This document shows positions 9,150 through 19,011 of a stretch of DNA of 64,000 nucleotides, one piece after another. The position numbers were made by a program, and so were the translations under genes. The number at the start of each line of letters is the position of its first letter. Within the stretch, counting starts at the first letter, position 1. This DNA comes from Pseudogracilibacillus sp037892545 (lineage in GTDB: Bacteria; Bacillota; Bacilli; Bacillales; Amphibacillaceae). The notes beneath the pieces were generated by a model. It saw only the letters and a program-made list of their open reading frames with translations, ran no database searches and had not been told where the DNA came from. The stretch covers positions 198,510-262,509 of the forward strand of contig NZ_JBBKBG010000002.1 of the NCBI RefSeq assembly GCF_037892545.1, given 5' to 3'.

Positions 9150-9163
9150 TGAAAGCGCTATAT
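9150..9163 (+). promoter_or_regulatory. cre-like box before the YjiH gene
   Basis: TGAAAGCGCTATAT fits 12 of 14 positions of the cre consensus. It lies 30 bp before the chosen start of the YjiH gene, inside the stretch that a longer ORF reading would treat as coding, which supports the downstream start. Confidence 0.45.
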
Positions 9164-9192
9164 TTATCTCGCAATGGAAAGGAAGAATGAAA

Positions 9193-10503
9193 ATGGGAAA
9201 TGAGAAGAGCATTTATAATACTGGCAATTATATAAAGTTTTTTGTGCTTAGTTTTATCGGAATATTCACATTTTTTATCCCGATTACGATCAATGATAAT
9301 CGAACGATTCCTTTAGATCATATCGTTACGTTCTTAAAAGAAACGTTTGGTCCAGCCATTCCCTACTATATTTTAATCGTTATTATCATGGGAGCGGTGT
9401 ATCCGTTTTGGAAAAAAACGTGGAATAAAAATGTGGTCGAAATCATTTTATCTATATTTAAAGTAATCGGAGCAATTGTTACAGTAATGTTAGTGTTCAA
9501 TTTTGCCCCTGCTTGGATGGCAGACCCAGATATGGCGCCATATTTATTTGATAAACTTGTAATGTCTGTAGGATTAATTGTCCCTGTCGGTGCGGTATTT
9601 TTAGCGTTGTTAGTTGGCTATGGTTTGTTAGAATTTGTAGGAGTATTTTTGCAACCTGTTATGCGCCCGATTTGGAAAACACCGGGACGATCAGCGATTG
9701 ATGCTGTTGCTTCTTTTGTAGGAAGTTATGGAATCGGTTTACTTATTACCAACCGTGTGTTTAAAAAAGGGATGTATACCGTTCGAGAAGCGACCATTAT
9801 TGCAACGGGATTTTCGACAGTTTCTGTTACATTCATGATTATTATCGCAAAAACTTTAGATATGATGGATATTTGGAATATTTATTTCTGGGTCACATTA
9901 GTTGTCACATTTTTAGTAACAGCAATCACCGTTCGTATTTGGCCGTTAAGTAAATTAAGTGATGATTATTATGAAGGGCAAGAAGGACATCCAGAACAAA
10001 TTGTAAAAGAAGATAAGTTAAAGGTTGCTTGGGGTCAAGCGATGGAAGTGGCAGATAAGGCACCATCTTTACCGAAAAATATTTGGATTAACTTTAAAGA
10101 TGGGTTTGAAATGACCATGGCAATTTTACCATCGATTATGTCGATTGGCTTATTAGGGCTTGTTTTATCTGAATATACACCATTATTTGATATTATTGGG
10201 TATATTTTCTATCCTTTTACGTGGTTAATGCAAGTGCCTGAACCATTGTTAGCAGCGAAGGCGTCAGCGATTGAAATTGCCGAAATGTTTTTACCGTCAT
10301 TACTCGTAGTAGATGCACCATTAATTACGAAATTCGTAACAGCAGTTGTATCTGTATCAGCAATTTTGTTTTTCTCTGCGCTTATTCCTTGTATTTTAGC
10401 AACGGAAATTCCTGTAAGTATTCCAAAGTTAATTGTGATTTGGATTGAGCGTACGATTTTAACTATTATTATCGTTACACCAATTGCATATTTATTACTC
10501 TAG
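9193..10503 (+). CDS. YjiH-family membrane protein (nucleoside-recognition/Gate domain)
   Basis: A 436-residue integral membrane protein with about ten hydrophobic segments, among them FFVLSFIGIFTFFIPITI near the start and repeated Gate-domain-like helices. YjiH proteins are presumed transporters with no settled substrate. The start MGNEKSIY at 9193 has AAAGGAAG 7 bases upstream; an in-frame ATG at 9187 is too close to that site and the ATG at 9130 has none. The cre-like box upstream and the hut genes 3 kb downstream suggest, as inference only, a role in uptake of histidine or a related compound. Confidence 0.75.
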   Translation: MGNEKSIYNTGNYIKFFVLSFIGIFTFFIPITINDNRTIPLDHIVTFLKETFGPAIPYYILIVIIMGAVYPFWKKTWNKNVVEIILSIFKVIGAIVTVMLVFNFAPAWMADPDMAPYLFDKLVMSVGLIVPVGAVFLALLVGYGLLEFVGVFLQPVMRPIWKTPGRSAIDAVASFVGSYGIGLLITNRVFKKGMYTVREATIIATGFSTVSVTFMIIIAKTLDMMDIWNIYFWVTLVVTFLVTAITVRIWPLSKLSDDYYEGQEGHPEQIVKEDKLKVAWGQAMEVADKAPSLPKNIWINFKDGFEMTMAILPSIMSIGLLGLVLSEYTPLFDIIGYIFYPFTWLMQVPEPLLAAKASAIEIAEMFLPSLLVVDAPLITKFVTAVVSVSAILFFSALIPCILATEIPVSIPKLIVIWIERTILTIIIVTPIAYLLL

Positions 10504-10577
10504 CCTAACATTGAAGTGTCTCTGTTGAAAAGCTTTACAATTATTTTATGAGCATTCATAGGAAAGAGGTGTTTGAA

Positions 10578-11661
10578 ATGGAATGGAGAAAAGAGGTGGA
10601 ACAAATTGCCGCATATGTTCCAGGTAAATCCATCGAAGAAGTAAAACAACAATACGGTTTAGAGGAAGTACATCGTCTCGCATCGAATGAGAATCCTTTA
10701 GGACCTTCTGAAAAAGCACAACGAGCAATGCAAAAAGCAGTACTGGAAACGCATTTGTATCCTGATACGTCTGCAAGTGCATTAAGAGAAGTATTAGCAG
10801 AAACTTATCATGTAAGTGCGGATGAAATAATGACGGGAAATGGTGCAGATAATGTTATATCGATCGTTGTTAGTGCTTATGTCAATGAAGGGGATGAAGT
10901 GCTCTATTGCACACCGACTTTTCCAGCATACCGTTCTTCCACCTTATTGATGGGTGGTGTTCCAGTAGAAGTTCCATTACGCGAAGATTTTACGTTTGAT
11001 TTACATGCGATGAAGGAAAATATTACCGAGAAAACGAAATTAATTTTTATTTGTAACCCGAATAATCCAACAGGAACAATCGTTGATCATGAGGAAATTG
11101 AGGCATTTATTCGCGATGTGCCAAAAGATGTATTGGTAGTTTTAGATGAGGCGTATATCGAATATGTAGATGTAGAAGGATATAAAACTGGAATTGATTT
11201 ATTCAAAGCAGGATATAATGTCTTAACGATTCGTACATTTTCTAAGTTTTATAGTTTAGCAGGTTTACGTGTTGGTTATGCAATAGGAACGAAAAAAAGT
11301 ATTAGAACCAATGCTTCGTTTACGTGAACCATTTGCATTAAATCGTGTAGCAATAGCCGGTGCAGTCGAAAGTATAAAAGATGTGGCATTTGGTGAAAAA
11401 CATATGAAGATGAATCGTGAAGAAAAGTTATTTGTAACAGAGCAATTAGTAGCATTAGGGTGTAAGGTTTACCCATCACATACGAATTTTATCTTCGTTG
11501 ATATGAAACAAGATGGTGTTGTACTTTTTGAAAAGCTTTTAGAAAAAGGATTCATTATTCGTCCATGTGCAGGTTGGGGATTACAAAATTATGTTCGTAT
11601 TTCTATCGGTACACATGAGCAAAATAAGCAATTCATCGATCTATTAAAGGACATTTTATAA
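10578..11661 (+). pseudogene. hisC: Histidinol-phosphate aminotransferase, broken by a +1 frameshift
   Basis: Two overlapping frames together give a complete, about 360-residue class I/II aminotransferase. Frame 1 carries the N terminus MEWRKEVEQIAAYVPGK, RLASNENPLGPS, CNPNNPTGT, the DEAYIEY Asp and the PLP lysine in TFSKFYSLAGLRVGYA. Frame 2 resumes with MLRLREPFALNRVA and ends with RPCAGWGLQNYVRISIG. The break is a run of seven A at 11292-11298; with six A the frame reads on as TKKVLEPMLRLRE. The enzyme makes histidinol phosphate and in bacilli also serves aromatic amino-acid synthesis. It could be a real mutation, a sequencing error, or a gene rescued by polymerase slippage at A7. No other his genes are nearby. 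Confidence 0.85.
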
Positions 11662-11667
11662 AAAAAT

Positions 11668-11713
11668 ACGAACGATCTGGTCTTTACATGAGTAGCCAAT
11701 CGTTCGTGTTTTT
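11668..11713. terminator. Bidirectional terminator between hisC and the LysR gene
   Basis: ACGAACGATCTGG pairs with CCAATCGTTCGT (one bulged C), with a T-run to the right and an A-run to the left, serving both convergent genes. Confidence 0.8.
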
Positions 11714-11715
11714 CT

Positions 11716-12612
11716 TTAAGCGTTATTTTCGTAAAAGAAGTTTTTCGTTATATCAATAAACTGCTCGATGACAGGTGGTAAATAACGCCCTTTTAAAAAG
11801 GCGATATAGACAGTGCGGGATAAACGGTCATTGTCAAAATGTTTAATTTGAGATGAGTCAATATGGAAGGAACGGATGTAATTTTCAGGTACGATTGTCA
11901 CACCGATTCCTTCCTCTACTAATGAGTATGCTGTTTCAAAACGTTCGATTTCAAACTTAATATTCGGGGTAATACCGAGTTCGAGAAATTCGTTTAAAAT
12001 ATCGTCTCTCGTTTGAAATCCTTCTTTGCAAATAATAAATTGCTCATTTTTAATATCTTGGAAACAAATCGTTTCTTTTTGTTGTAACGAATGATTTTTC
12101 GGCAAGAGGGCGACGAGATTTTCTTTATATATTGGAATTGATTTTATTTCATCTGATTTGAATCGTTGGTTAGTAATGGCTAAATGGATTTTATAATTTT
12201 GTAATGCCTGCTCTACTTTTTTTAGTCCAAGTACTTCAAGTAATTTGATTCGTACGTCAGGTAATCTTTCGTTATATGTTGCAATTACTTTAGGTAGCCA
12301 AAATTTGACAGATTCAATGAGGCCGATTTGAATTTCCAATGGTCCGTTATCTTTTAAACGAAGGATTTCATTTTCAACATAATGGAAATGTTGAATAAGT
12401 TTTTTAGATTCCTTATACACAATCTCTCCTTCTTTCGTCAGTTGAAAATTACGTGTACTTCGTTCAATTAATTTTAAGTTGACACTCGTTTCTAGTTTTT
12501 TTATAGCTGAACTTAAAGAAGGTTGGGATATATGTAAATGTTGTGCGGCTTTCGTAAATGAGCCTTGGTCGACTAAAGTTGTGAAATAATGTAATAATCG
12601 ATAATCCATCAT
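11716..12612 (-). CDS. LysR-family transcriptional regulator
   Basis: A 298-residue regulator. Residues 1-60 are the winged helix-turn-helix (LLHYFTTLVDQGSFTKAAQ, then LHISQPSLSSAIKKLE) and residues about 90-290 the periplasmic-binding-like effector domain. The start is either of two adjacent ATGs (12612 or 12609); AAGGTG upstream fits the second slightly better. It is transcribed divergently from the RidA gene with 99 bp between, the usual arrangement when a LysR protein controls its neighbour. The effector is unknown. Confidence 0.88.
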   Translation of the reverse strand: MMDYRLLHYFTTLVDQGSFTKAAQHLHISQPSLSSAIKKLETSVNLKLIERSTRNFQLTKEGEIVYKESKKLIQHFHYVENEILRLKDNGPLEIQIGLIESVKFWLPKVIATYNERLPDVRIKLLEVLGLKKVEQALQNYKIHLAITNQRFKSDEIKSIPIYKENLVALLPKNHSLQQKETICFQDIKNEQFIICKEGFQTRDDILNEFLELGITPNIKFEIERFETAYSLVEEGIGVTIVPENYIRSFHIDSSQIKHFDNDRLSRTVYIAFLKGRYLPPVIEQFIDITKNFFYENNA

Positions 12613-12711
12613 GTATCACCTTGTCTTTTTTGATTGATTTGTAGCTTAATTATAACATATATTTATAAATAGAAGAGAATATATAGTTTATACAGAAAGG
12701 AAAATGAAAAT

Positions 12712-13173
12712 ATGAATATATATGATCGTTTAGATGAATTGAATCTAACATTACCGAAAGCACCAGAACCTGCAGGGTTATATATTACGAGCCAAACGAC
12801 TGGTAATTTATTGTATACGTCAGGACAAGATTGCCGAGCTGAAAATGGTGAGTTTCCTTTTACAGGGAAAGTGGGAGTAGATTTATCAGTTGAAGAAGGG
12901 TATGAAGCGGCACGGTTAACAGCGCTAAATTGTTTATCTGTCATTGAAAAGGAATTAGGGGATTTAAATCGTGTGAAAAAAATTGTCAAATTGTTATGTT
13001 TCGTAAACTCAAAAGATGATTTTATAGAACAACCTTCCGTGATGAACGGGGCTTCTCAATTATTGATAGATGTGTTTGGAGATGTAGGTAAACATGCACG
13101 TACAGCAGTATCTACACCATCATTACCATTTAATATTCCGTTAGAAATGGAAATGATCGTTGAATTTGAGTAA
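12712..13173 (+). CDS. RidA/YjgF/UK114-family protein
   Basis: A 153-residue protein of the longer RidA subclass: GNLLYTSGQD near residue 32, KVGVDLSVEEGYEAARLTAL in the middle, and a VGKHARTAVSTPSLPFNIPLEMEMIVEF C-terminal strand with the Arg that binds the substrate carboxylate in deaminating RidA proteins. RidA enzymes hydrolyse reactive 2-aminoacrylate and other imines; the long subgroup is less well characterised. It is divergent from the LysR gene, its probable regulator. Confidence 0.82.
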   Translation: MNIYDRLDELNLTLPKAPEPAGLYITSQTTGNLLYTSGQDCRAENGEFPFTGKVGVDLSVEEGYEAARLTALNCLSVIEKELGDLNRVKKIVKLLCFVNSKDDFIEQPSVMNGASQLLIDVFGDVGKHARTAVSTPSLPFNIPLEMEMIVEFE

Positions 13174-13244
13174 GTGAACGATCGTGTTTTATGGTAGTTT
13201 GACAACTTAGATTTATGGAGCGATGACGTTGAGTAAATAAAATG

Positions 13245-13289
13245 AAAAGGGAATTCCAGTAGAAATTAATTTACTGAAATTCCCTTTTA
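13245..13289 (+). terminator. Strong terminator after the RidA gene
   Basis: A 17-bp nearly perfect stem of AAAAGGGAATTCCAGTA against TTACTGAAATTCCCTTTT. The following interval to hutG (13290-13630) holds no gene I can support and no clear promoter; a 62-codon ORF there has no ribosome site. Confidence 0.8.
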
Positions 13290-13630
13290 TCGTCCACAGG
13301 GATTTTCCCGAGCTTTTTTAGTCTAGCTCTGAATAAAGTTTATCCTTTCTTCACAATCATGACGGAGTTACATCTAACTAATTATTTACTGATCATTTTT
13401 TCGTTGCAATTATTTTTAAACTATACGATATGTTCGAAGGAATATGGCAGTCCTTCATGGTTTTATTGCATGTCAAAAAGAGAAAATAGATGCTTTTTGT
13501 ACACTATTCTATTGAGGAATTTTATTATTTATAACAATAAACTATAAATATATAGAAAATACATATTGGAGATTATAAATATCTTGAATTAATATAGAAG
13601 TAACAGTATTGTAGATTGGGGATGATGTCC

Positions 13631-14551
13631 TTGGTTTTTGAATGGACTGGAAGGGAAGATGTAAACGCAAAAGGTAAGCGATTTCATCAAGTCGTTCAAC
13701 ATAGAAAAATAGAAGATTTAACGAAAGCGACAGAACAATCATTCAGTTTTGTCGGTTTTGAATGCGAAGAAGGAGTGCGTAGAAATAAAGGGAGATTAGG
13801 AGCAAAAGAAGGGCCTAATGCAATTCGCTCTATGCTTGCTAGTATTCCGTACCATGTAGAAAAAGAAAATCTTTTTGATATTGGAAATGTCCGTTGTGAC
13901 GATGAAAATTTAGAAGATGCACAGAAGCGATTGGGAGAAAGTGTTGCTAGAATTATTTCCAAACACCATACGCCAATTATTTTGGGTGGTGGACATGAAA
14001 CATTTTACGGACATTATTTAGGTGTGCGAGAAGCGATTGGACCCGATAAAAAAATTGGGATGATCAATTTAGATGCTCATTTCGATATGCGAATCGATGA
14101 GACACCTTCATCAGGTACAATGTTCCGTCAAATTTTAGAAAGTGATGAACGTGCTGGCTATCTCGTTATTGGCATTCAGGAATTAGGAAACACAGAACAA
14201 TTATTTGATACGGCAGCTCAACTTGGTGCACAACATGTGAAAGCAGAGGAAATTCATCCAATCGCATCTACATATGAAACGATAGATGCATTTGTTTCGG
14301 CACATGATGTAATTATTTATACGATTTGTACCGATGTGATCGATCAATCAATTGCACCAGGAGTAAGTGCTCCCGCACCATTCGGATTAAACGCACAAAC
14401 GGTACGTAACATAACGAATTATGTTGTACAGCAAGAAAAGTTTATCAGTATGGATGTTTCAGAAGTGAATCCAACATATGATGTAGATCATCGTACAAGT
14501 CGATTGATTGCGTACATATTAGCAGAAACGATTTCAAATAAAAATAAATAG
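13631..14551 (+). CDS. hutG: Formimidoylglutamase
   Basis: Hydrolyses N-formimino-L-glutamate to glutamate and formamide, the last step of the hut route. It is a member of the arginase/ureohydrolase superfamily with manganese-ligand motifs GGGHETFYGHY, NLDAHFDMR and SMDVSEVNP. The start is uncertain among ATG 13622, ATG 13625 and TTG 13631; the ribosome site GGGGATGAT (13618-13626) places the TTG at the right distance. It is the first gene of the hut operon and is followed after 15 bp by hutH. Confidence 0.9.
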   Translation: MVFEWTGREDVNAKGKRFHQVVQHRKIEDLTKATEQSFSFVGFECEEGVRRNKGRLGAKEGPNAIRSMLASIPYHVEKENLFDIGNVRCDDENLEDAQKRLGESVARIISKHHTPIILGGGHETFYGHYLGVREAIGPDKKIGMINLDAHFDMRIDETPSSGTMFRQILESDERAGYLVIGIQELGNTEQLFDTAAQLGAQHVKAEEIHPIASTYETIDAFVSAHDVIIYTICTDVIDQSIAPGVSAPAPFGLNAQTVRNITNYVVQQEKFISMDVSEVNPTYDVDHRTSRLIAYILAETISNKNK

Positions 14552-14566
14552 TAAGAGGTGACCGAA

Positions 14567-16051
14567 ATGGTTGAATTAAACGGTAATACATTAACATTAG
14601 AACAGTTGAAAGAAATTTTATATGATGACAGGCAAGTTTCTTTGGCAGAAGAAAGTATTGAAAAAGTAAAAGAGAGCCGTAAATCTGTGGAGCAAATCGT
14701 ACAAGGGGAAGAATCCGTTTACGGTATTAATACCGGTTTTGGTCGTTTCAGTAATGTTGCGATTGCAGCTGAAAATGTCGAAGATTTACAATTAAACTTA
14801 ATTCGTTCACACGCATGTGGAGTTGGTGAACCGTTTGAACCACGTGTCGCAAAAGCGATGATGGTTTTACGTTTAAATGCGTTACTAAAAGGATTTTCTG
14901 GAATCCGTGTAGAAGTGATACAATTACTACAAGCACTCATTAATAAAAACATCGTACCAGTTATTCCACAACAAGGTTCTTTAGGGGCATCAGGAGATTT
15001 AGCGCCATTAGCGCATTTAGCATTAGTGTTAATTGGAGAAGGTCGTGTGTTTGATGAAAATGGTGACATTGTTGACTGTTTACCAGTATTAGAAGCGAAC
15101 GGTCTAAAACCAATTACATTGCAAGCAAAAGAAGGACTTGCATTAATTAATGGTACACAGACGATGACAGCAATGGGAGTAATCAACTACTTAGAAGCAG
15201 AAAAATTAGCCCTTGATGCAGAGTGGATTGCAAGTATGACATTTGAATCGTTAGAAGGTGTTGTCGATGCATTTGCACCAGAAACACATGAGGTTCGTGG
15301 TTACCCGCAACAATTAGCAGTAGCAGAAAGAATGCTTCATTGGTTAGAAGGAAGTCAGTTAACGACTCGCCAAGGAGAAAAACGTGTACAAGATGCTTAT
15401 TCATTAAGATGTATTCCACAAGTACATGGCGCGTCATGGCAAGTGCTTGATTATGTAAAAGAAAAATTAACGATAGAAATAAATGCTGCAACAGACAATC
15501 CGTTAATTTTTGACGGTGGAAACACTGTTATTTCCGGTGGGAACTTCCACGGACAACCAATGGCATTTGCAATGGACTTTTTAAAATTAGCGATTGCGGA
15601 ATTAGCGAATATTTCAGAGCGTCGTATTGAGCGTTTAGTAAATTCACAATTAAACGATGATCTACCACCATTTTTAAGTCCTGAACCAGGATTACAATCA
15701 GGTGCGATGATTATGCAATATGCAGCTGCTGCATTAGTATCCGAAAATAAAACATTAGCACATCCGGCAAGTGTGGATTCTATCCCATCTTCAGCAAACC
15801 AAGAAGACCATGTAAGTATGGGGACGATCGGATCGAGACACGCTTATAATATTTTACTAAATAGTCGCCGTGTGTTAGCGATTGAAGCAATTTGTGCGAA
15901 ACAAGCATTAGAATATCGTGGCGTTACGAAAGCGTCTAAAAAAATTCAAGCGAAGTGGAATGCTTTACATGAATTTGTTCCGAGCATTACAGAAGATCGT
16001 ATTTTCCATAAAGATATTGATCAAGTAAATGATTATTTAAAAACATTATAA
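14567..16051 (+). CDS. hutH: Histidine ammonia-lyase
   Basis: A 494-residue enzyme that removes ammonia from L-histidine to give urocanate. The Ala-Ser-Gly triad that cyclises into the MIO electrophile is in GSLGASGDLAPLAH, about residue 142. Also present are YGINTGFG near residue 50 and the NxxHGQP-type GGNFHGQP. The ATG at 14567 is chosen over the upstream GTG at 14558 because the GTG is part of the ribosome site AGAGGTG. Confidence 0.97.
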   Translation: MVELNGNTLTLEQLKEILYDDRQVSLAEESIEKVKESRKSVEQIVQGEESVYGINTGFGRFSNVAIAAENVEDLQLNLIRSHACGVGEPFEPRVAKAMMVLRLNALLKGFSGIRVEVIQLLQALINKNIVPVIPQQGSLGASGDLAPLAHLALVLIGEGRVFDENGDIVDCLPVLEANGLKPITLQAKEGLALINGTQTMTAMGVINYLEAEKLALDAEWIASMTFESLEGVVDAFAPETHEVRGYPQQLAVAERMLHWLEGSQLTTRQGEKRVQDAYSLRCIPQVHGASWQVLDYVKEKLTIEINAATDNPLIFDGGNTVISGGNFHGQPMAFAMDFLKLAIAELANISERRIERLVNSQLNDDLPPFLSPEPGLQSGAMIMQYAAAALVSENKTLAHPASVDSIPSSANQEDHVSMGTIGSRHAYNILLNSRRVLAIEAICAKQALEYRGVTKASKKIQAKWNALHEFVPSITEDRIFHKDIDQVNDYLKTL

Positions 16052-16069
16052 TTTTTGGAGGGGATCATG

Positions 16070-17341
16070 ATGTCGTATATTTATTTGAAAAATGCATCAG
16101 AATTAGTAACAGTTGCAGGTCATTCAGAAAAACCGGCAAAAAAAGAAAAAATGAGTGATATCGGCATTATCGAAAATGGTTCGGTATTGGCAAAAGACGG
16201 AGTCATCATTGCAGTTGGAAATGATGTAGCAATACAGGAACATTATGCAGAAGAATTGAAGCAAGCAGAAGTAGTGGATGCAACTGGGAAAGTTGTAACA
16301 CCAGGTTTAGTGGATCCACATACACATATCGTATATGCAGGAACTCGTGAAAATGAGTATGCAATGCGTTTAGAAGGACAAACGTATATGGAAATTATGA
16401 ATGCTGGTGGTGGGATTCACGCGACAACTCGTGCAACACAAGCTGCTAGTTTTGAAGAATTATACGAACAGTCTAAAGAACGTTTAGATAAAATGTTATT
16501 AAATGGGATCACGACCATCGAAGCAAAAAGTGGTTACGGGTTAACATTAGAACACGAATTAAAACAATTAGAAGTAGCGAAGAAATTAAATGAAGACCAT
16601 TATATGGACCTTGTTTCTACTTTCATGGGAGCTCACGCAGTACCACTGGCATATAAAGAAAAGCCTGAAGCGTTTATAGATCTCGTTATTAATGAAATGT
16701 TGCCAGTTGTTGCGGAGAAGAAATTAGCTGTATTTAATGATGTTTTCTGTGAACGTGGAGTATTTACGCCAGAACAGTCTAAACGAGTACTAGAGGCTGG
16801 GAAGCAATATGGTTTAATTCCTAAAATCCATGCAGACGAAATCGAACCATATGGTGGTGCAGAAACTGCTGGGGAAGTAAAGGCGATTTCAGCAGAACAT
16901 TTATTACGTGCATCAGATGATGGAATTAAGGCGATGGCAGATAATGACGTAATCGGTGTAGTGTTACCTGGAACAGCATTTTTCTTAATGGCTGATTATG
17001 CAGAGGCACGAAAAATGATTGATCAAGGGGTTGCTTTAGCATTATCGACAGATGCGAACCCAGGATCTTCTCCAACCTTATCATTACAATTCATTATGAA
17101 CTTAGGATGTTTAGAAATGGGGATGACACCGGAAGAGGTTATTACAGCAACAACGATTAACGCTGCACATGCGATTAATGAGGCAGATAAAATTGGAAGT
17201 ATTGAGGTAGGAAAACAAGCAGACTTTACGATATTCGATGTGAAAAATCATTTAATGTTATCGTATCAGTATGGAATGAACCATGTTCAAACGGTAGTGA
17301 AAAAAGGAAAAGTAGTTGTAAAAGACCGTCATATTATTTAA
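16070..17341 (+). CDS. hutI: Imidazolonepropionase
   Basis: A 423-residue metal-dependent amidohydrolase that opens 4-imidazolone-5-propionate to N-formimino-L-glutamate. Metal and substrate motifs: DPHTHIVYAG (HxH pair), GGGIHATT, IHADEIEPYGGAE and STDANPGSSPT. GGAGGGG lies 6 bases before ATG 16070; an adjacent ATG at 16067 is closer to it. It follows hutH by 18 bp in the same operon. Confidence 0.96.
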   Translation: MSYIYLKNASELVTVAGHSEKPAKKEKMSDIGIIENGSVLAKDGVIIAVGNDVAIQEHYAEELKQAEVVDATGKVVTPGLVDPHTHIVYAGTRENEYAMRLEGQTYMEIMNAGGGIHATTRATQAASFEELYEQSKERLDKMLLNGITTIEAKSGYGLTLEHELKQLEVAKKLNEDHYMDLVSTFMGAHAVPLAYKEKPEAFIDLVINEMLPVVAEKKLAVFNDVFCERGVFTPEQSKRVLEAGKQYGLIPKIHADEIEPYGGAETAGEVKAISAEHLLRASDDGIKAMADNDVIGVVLPGTAFFLMADYAEARKMIDQGVALALSTDANPGSSPTLSLQFIMNLGCLEMGMTPEEVITATTINAAHAINEADKIGSIEVGKQADFTIFDVKNHLMLSYQYGMNHVQTVVKKGKVVVKDRHII

Positions 17342-17372
17342 TACGTAAATTATATATAGAGGGGTATGAACG

Positions 17373-19007
17373 ATGCAACGTGCATATACTTCACCGATTG
17401 GCAATGAACTAACGTGTAAAAATTGGGAAATAGAAGGGTTGCTTAGACTATTTTTAAATAGTTTAGATCCTCGGGTTGCGGAAAATAGTAAAGACCTTGT
17501 CGTTTATGGTGGCGAAGGAAAAGCAGCACGAAATGAGGAGGCAGTCCATGCTATCATTCAATCATTGCAAACGTTAGAGGAAGATGAAACATTGCTTATT
17601 CAATCAGGAAAACCGGTTGGAAAGTTTCGGACGTTTAAGGAAGCGCCACGTATCGTGAATGCTTCCTCTATTTTAGTTCCAGCATATTCGGATGATGAAC
17701 ATTTTCAAGCATTAGTTCAAAAAAATTTAATGATGTATGGACAATCGACAGCAGCTTCGTGGGCGTACATTGGTGTGCAAGGTATTTTACAAGGGACATT
17801 TGAAACGATGGGAGAAATTGCCGATCAACATTTTCACGGAACATTAGCAGGGAAAATTGTACTCACATCCGGTTTAGGGGGAATGAGTGCCGCACAACCA
17901 TTATCTGTAACGATGCATGGCGGTGTTTGTATTGTTGTAGAAGTATCAGAAGAGAAAATTGATAAACGGCTCCTTTCTAATTATTGTGATTTAAAAGTAC
18001 AGACGATGGAAGAAGCAATCGTGTTAGCGAAAGAAGCGGCAGAAGCGAGGAAACCTTTGGCAATAGCGGTCGTTGGTAATGCTGCAACTTGTTATCGATA
18101 TGCATTAGATGCTCATTTTATTCCAGATATTGTAACAGATCAAACGTCTGCACATGATGTAACATACGGCTATGTACCAAGTGGCTTAACGGTTGAACAA
18201 ACAAAGATTTTACGAAGCAAACATAAAAAACATTATGAGGCACTCGTGAAAGAAACGATCATGGAACATGTGGAGGCGATGCTACAATTTCAAAAACATG
18301 GTGCAATTGTATTTGAATATGGAAATAATATTCGACAACAAGCATATCAATTAGGGGTCCAACATGCATTACAAATTCGTGGATTCACAGAGGCATATTT
18401 ACGTCCATTATATTGTGAAGGGCGTGGTCCATGTCGGTGGATTGCATTAAGTGGGAATCCAGATGATATTTATACGATTGACGATATGATTTTACAGAAG
18501 TTTGCACATGATGAACGGGTGAAACGATGGATAGAGTTCGTCCAAGAAAAAATATATTTTTACGGTTTACCTGCTCGTACCTGTTGGCTTAATTATGAAG
18601 AACGAAAAGAAATTGGTGTACTCGTCAACGAGATGGTTCAAACAGGAGAACTATCAGGTCCAATTGCGTTTACGAGAGATCATTCAGAAGGGTCGACAAT
18701 GGCAGCACCTTTTAGAGAAACGGAAAAAATGCTTGATGGTAGTGACATCGTTGCGGACTGGCCGATTTTAAATGCGATGTTAAATACAAGTGCAGGTGCA
18801 TCCATGGTTAGCATTCAAAACGGTGGTGGCATGGGAATTGGTAATTCTGTCCATTCTGGGATGACTGTTATTGCGGATGGAACGATAGAGGCGACAGATA
18901 GATTGCGTCATGTGTTAGCAGTAGATCCAAAGATGAATATGATACGCCATGCGGATGCAGGGTATAAAAAAGCAATCGATTTATTAGAGAAAATGGAGGG
19001 AGAGTAA
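17373..19007 (+). CDS. Urocanase-like hydratase (divergent HutU paralogue)
   Basis: A 544-residue protein clearly of the urocanase family: N-terminal GNELTCKNWEIEGLLR, the NAD-binding GLGGMSAAQP, TDQTSAHDVTYGY, YGNNIR and the Cys in LPARTCWLNY all align with the second copy at 20719. It differs where the canonical copy has WLGYGDR (here WLNYEER), GRDHLDSGSVASPNRET (here TRDHSEGSTMAAPFRET), CEGSGPFRW (here CEGRGPCRW) and HHGGGVGMGYSMHAG (here QNGGGMGIGNSVHSG). NAD binding is probably kept and the substrate pocket changed. It lies between hutI and an AraC-type regulator gene. It could hydrate a modified urocanate such as thiourocanate; this is inference. Confidence 0.85.
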   Translation: MQRAYTSPIGNELTCKNWEIEGLLRLFLNSLDPRVAENSKDLVVYGGEGKAARNEEAVHAIIQSLQTLEEDETLLIQSGKPVGKFRTFKEAPRIVNASSILVPAYSDDEHFQALVQKNLMMYGQSTAASWAYIGVQGILQGTFETMGEIADQHFHGTLAGKIVLTSGLGGMSAAQPLSVTMHGGVCIVVEVSEEKIDKRLLSNYCDLKVQTMEEAIVLAKEAAEARKPLAIAVVGNAATCYRYALDAHFIPDIVTDQTSAHDVTYGYVPSGLTVEQTKILRSKHKKHYEALVKETIMEHVEAMLQFQKHGAIVFEYGNNIRQQAYQLGVQHALQIRGFTEAYLRPLYCEGRGPCRWIALSGNPDDIYTIDDMILQKFAHDERVKRWIEFVQEKIYFYGLPARTCWLNYEERKEIGVLVNEMVQTGELSGPIAFTRDHSEGSTMAAPFRETEKMLDGSDIVADWPILNAMLNTSAGASMVSIQNGGGMGIGNSVHSGMTVIADGTIEATDRLRHVLAVDPKMNMIRHADAGYKKAIDLLEKMEGE

Positions 19008-19011
19008 ACAG

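Noticed and set aside
13430..13480. Sigma-54 (-24/-12) promoter for hutG
   Set aside because: TGGCA and TTGCA both occur but about 16 bp apart instead of 5, so the spacing is wrong.
13359..13547. 62-codon ORF between the RidA gene and hutG
   Set aside because: No ribosome site, low-complexity hydrophobic and cysteine-bearing translation, and no family resemblance.
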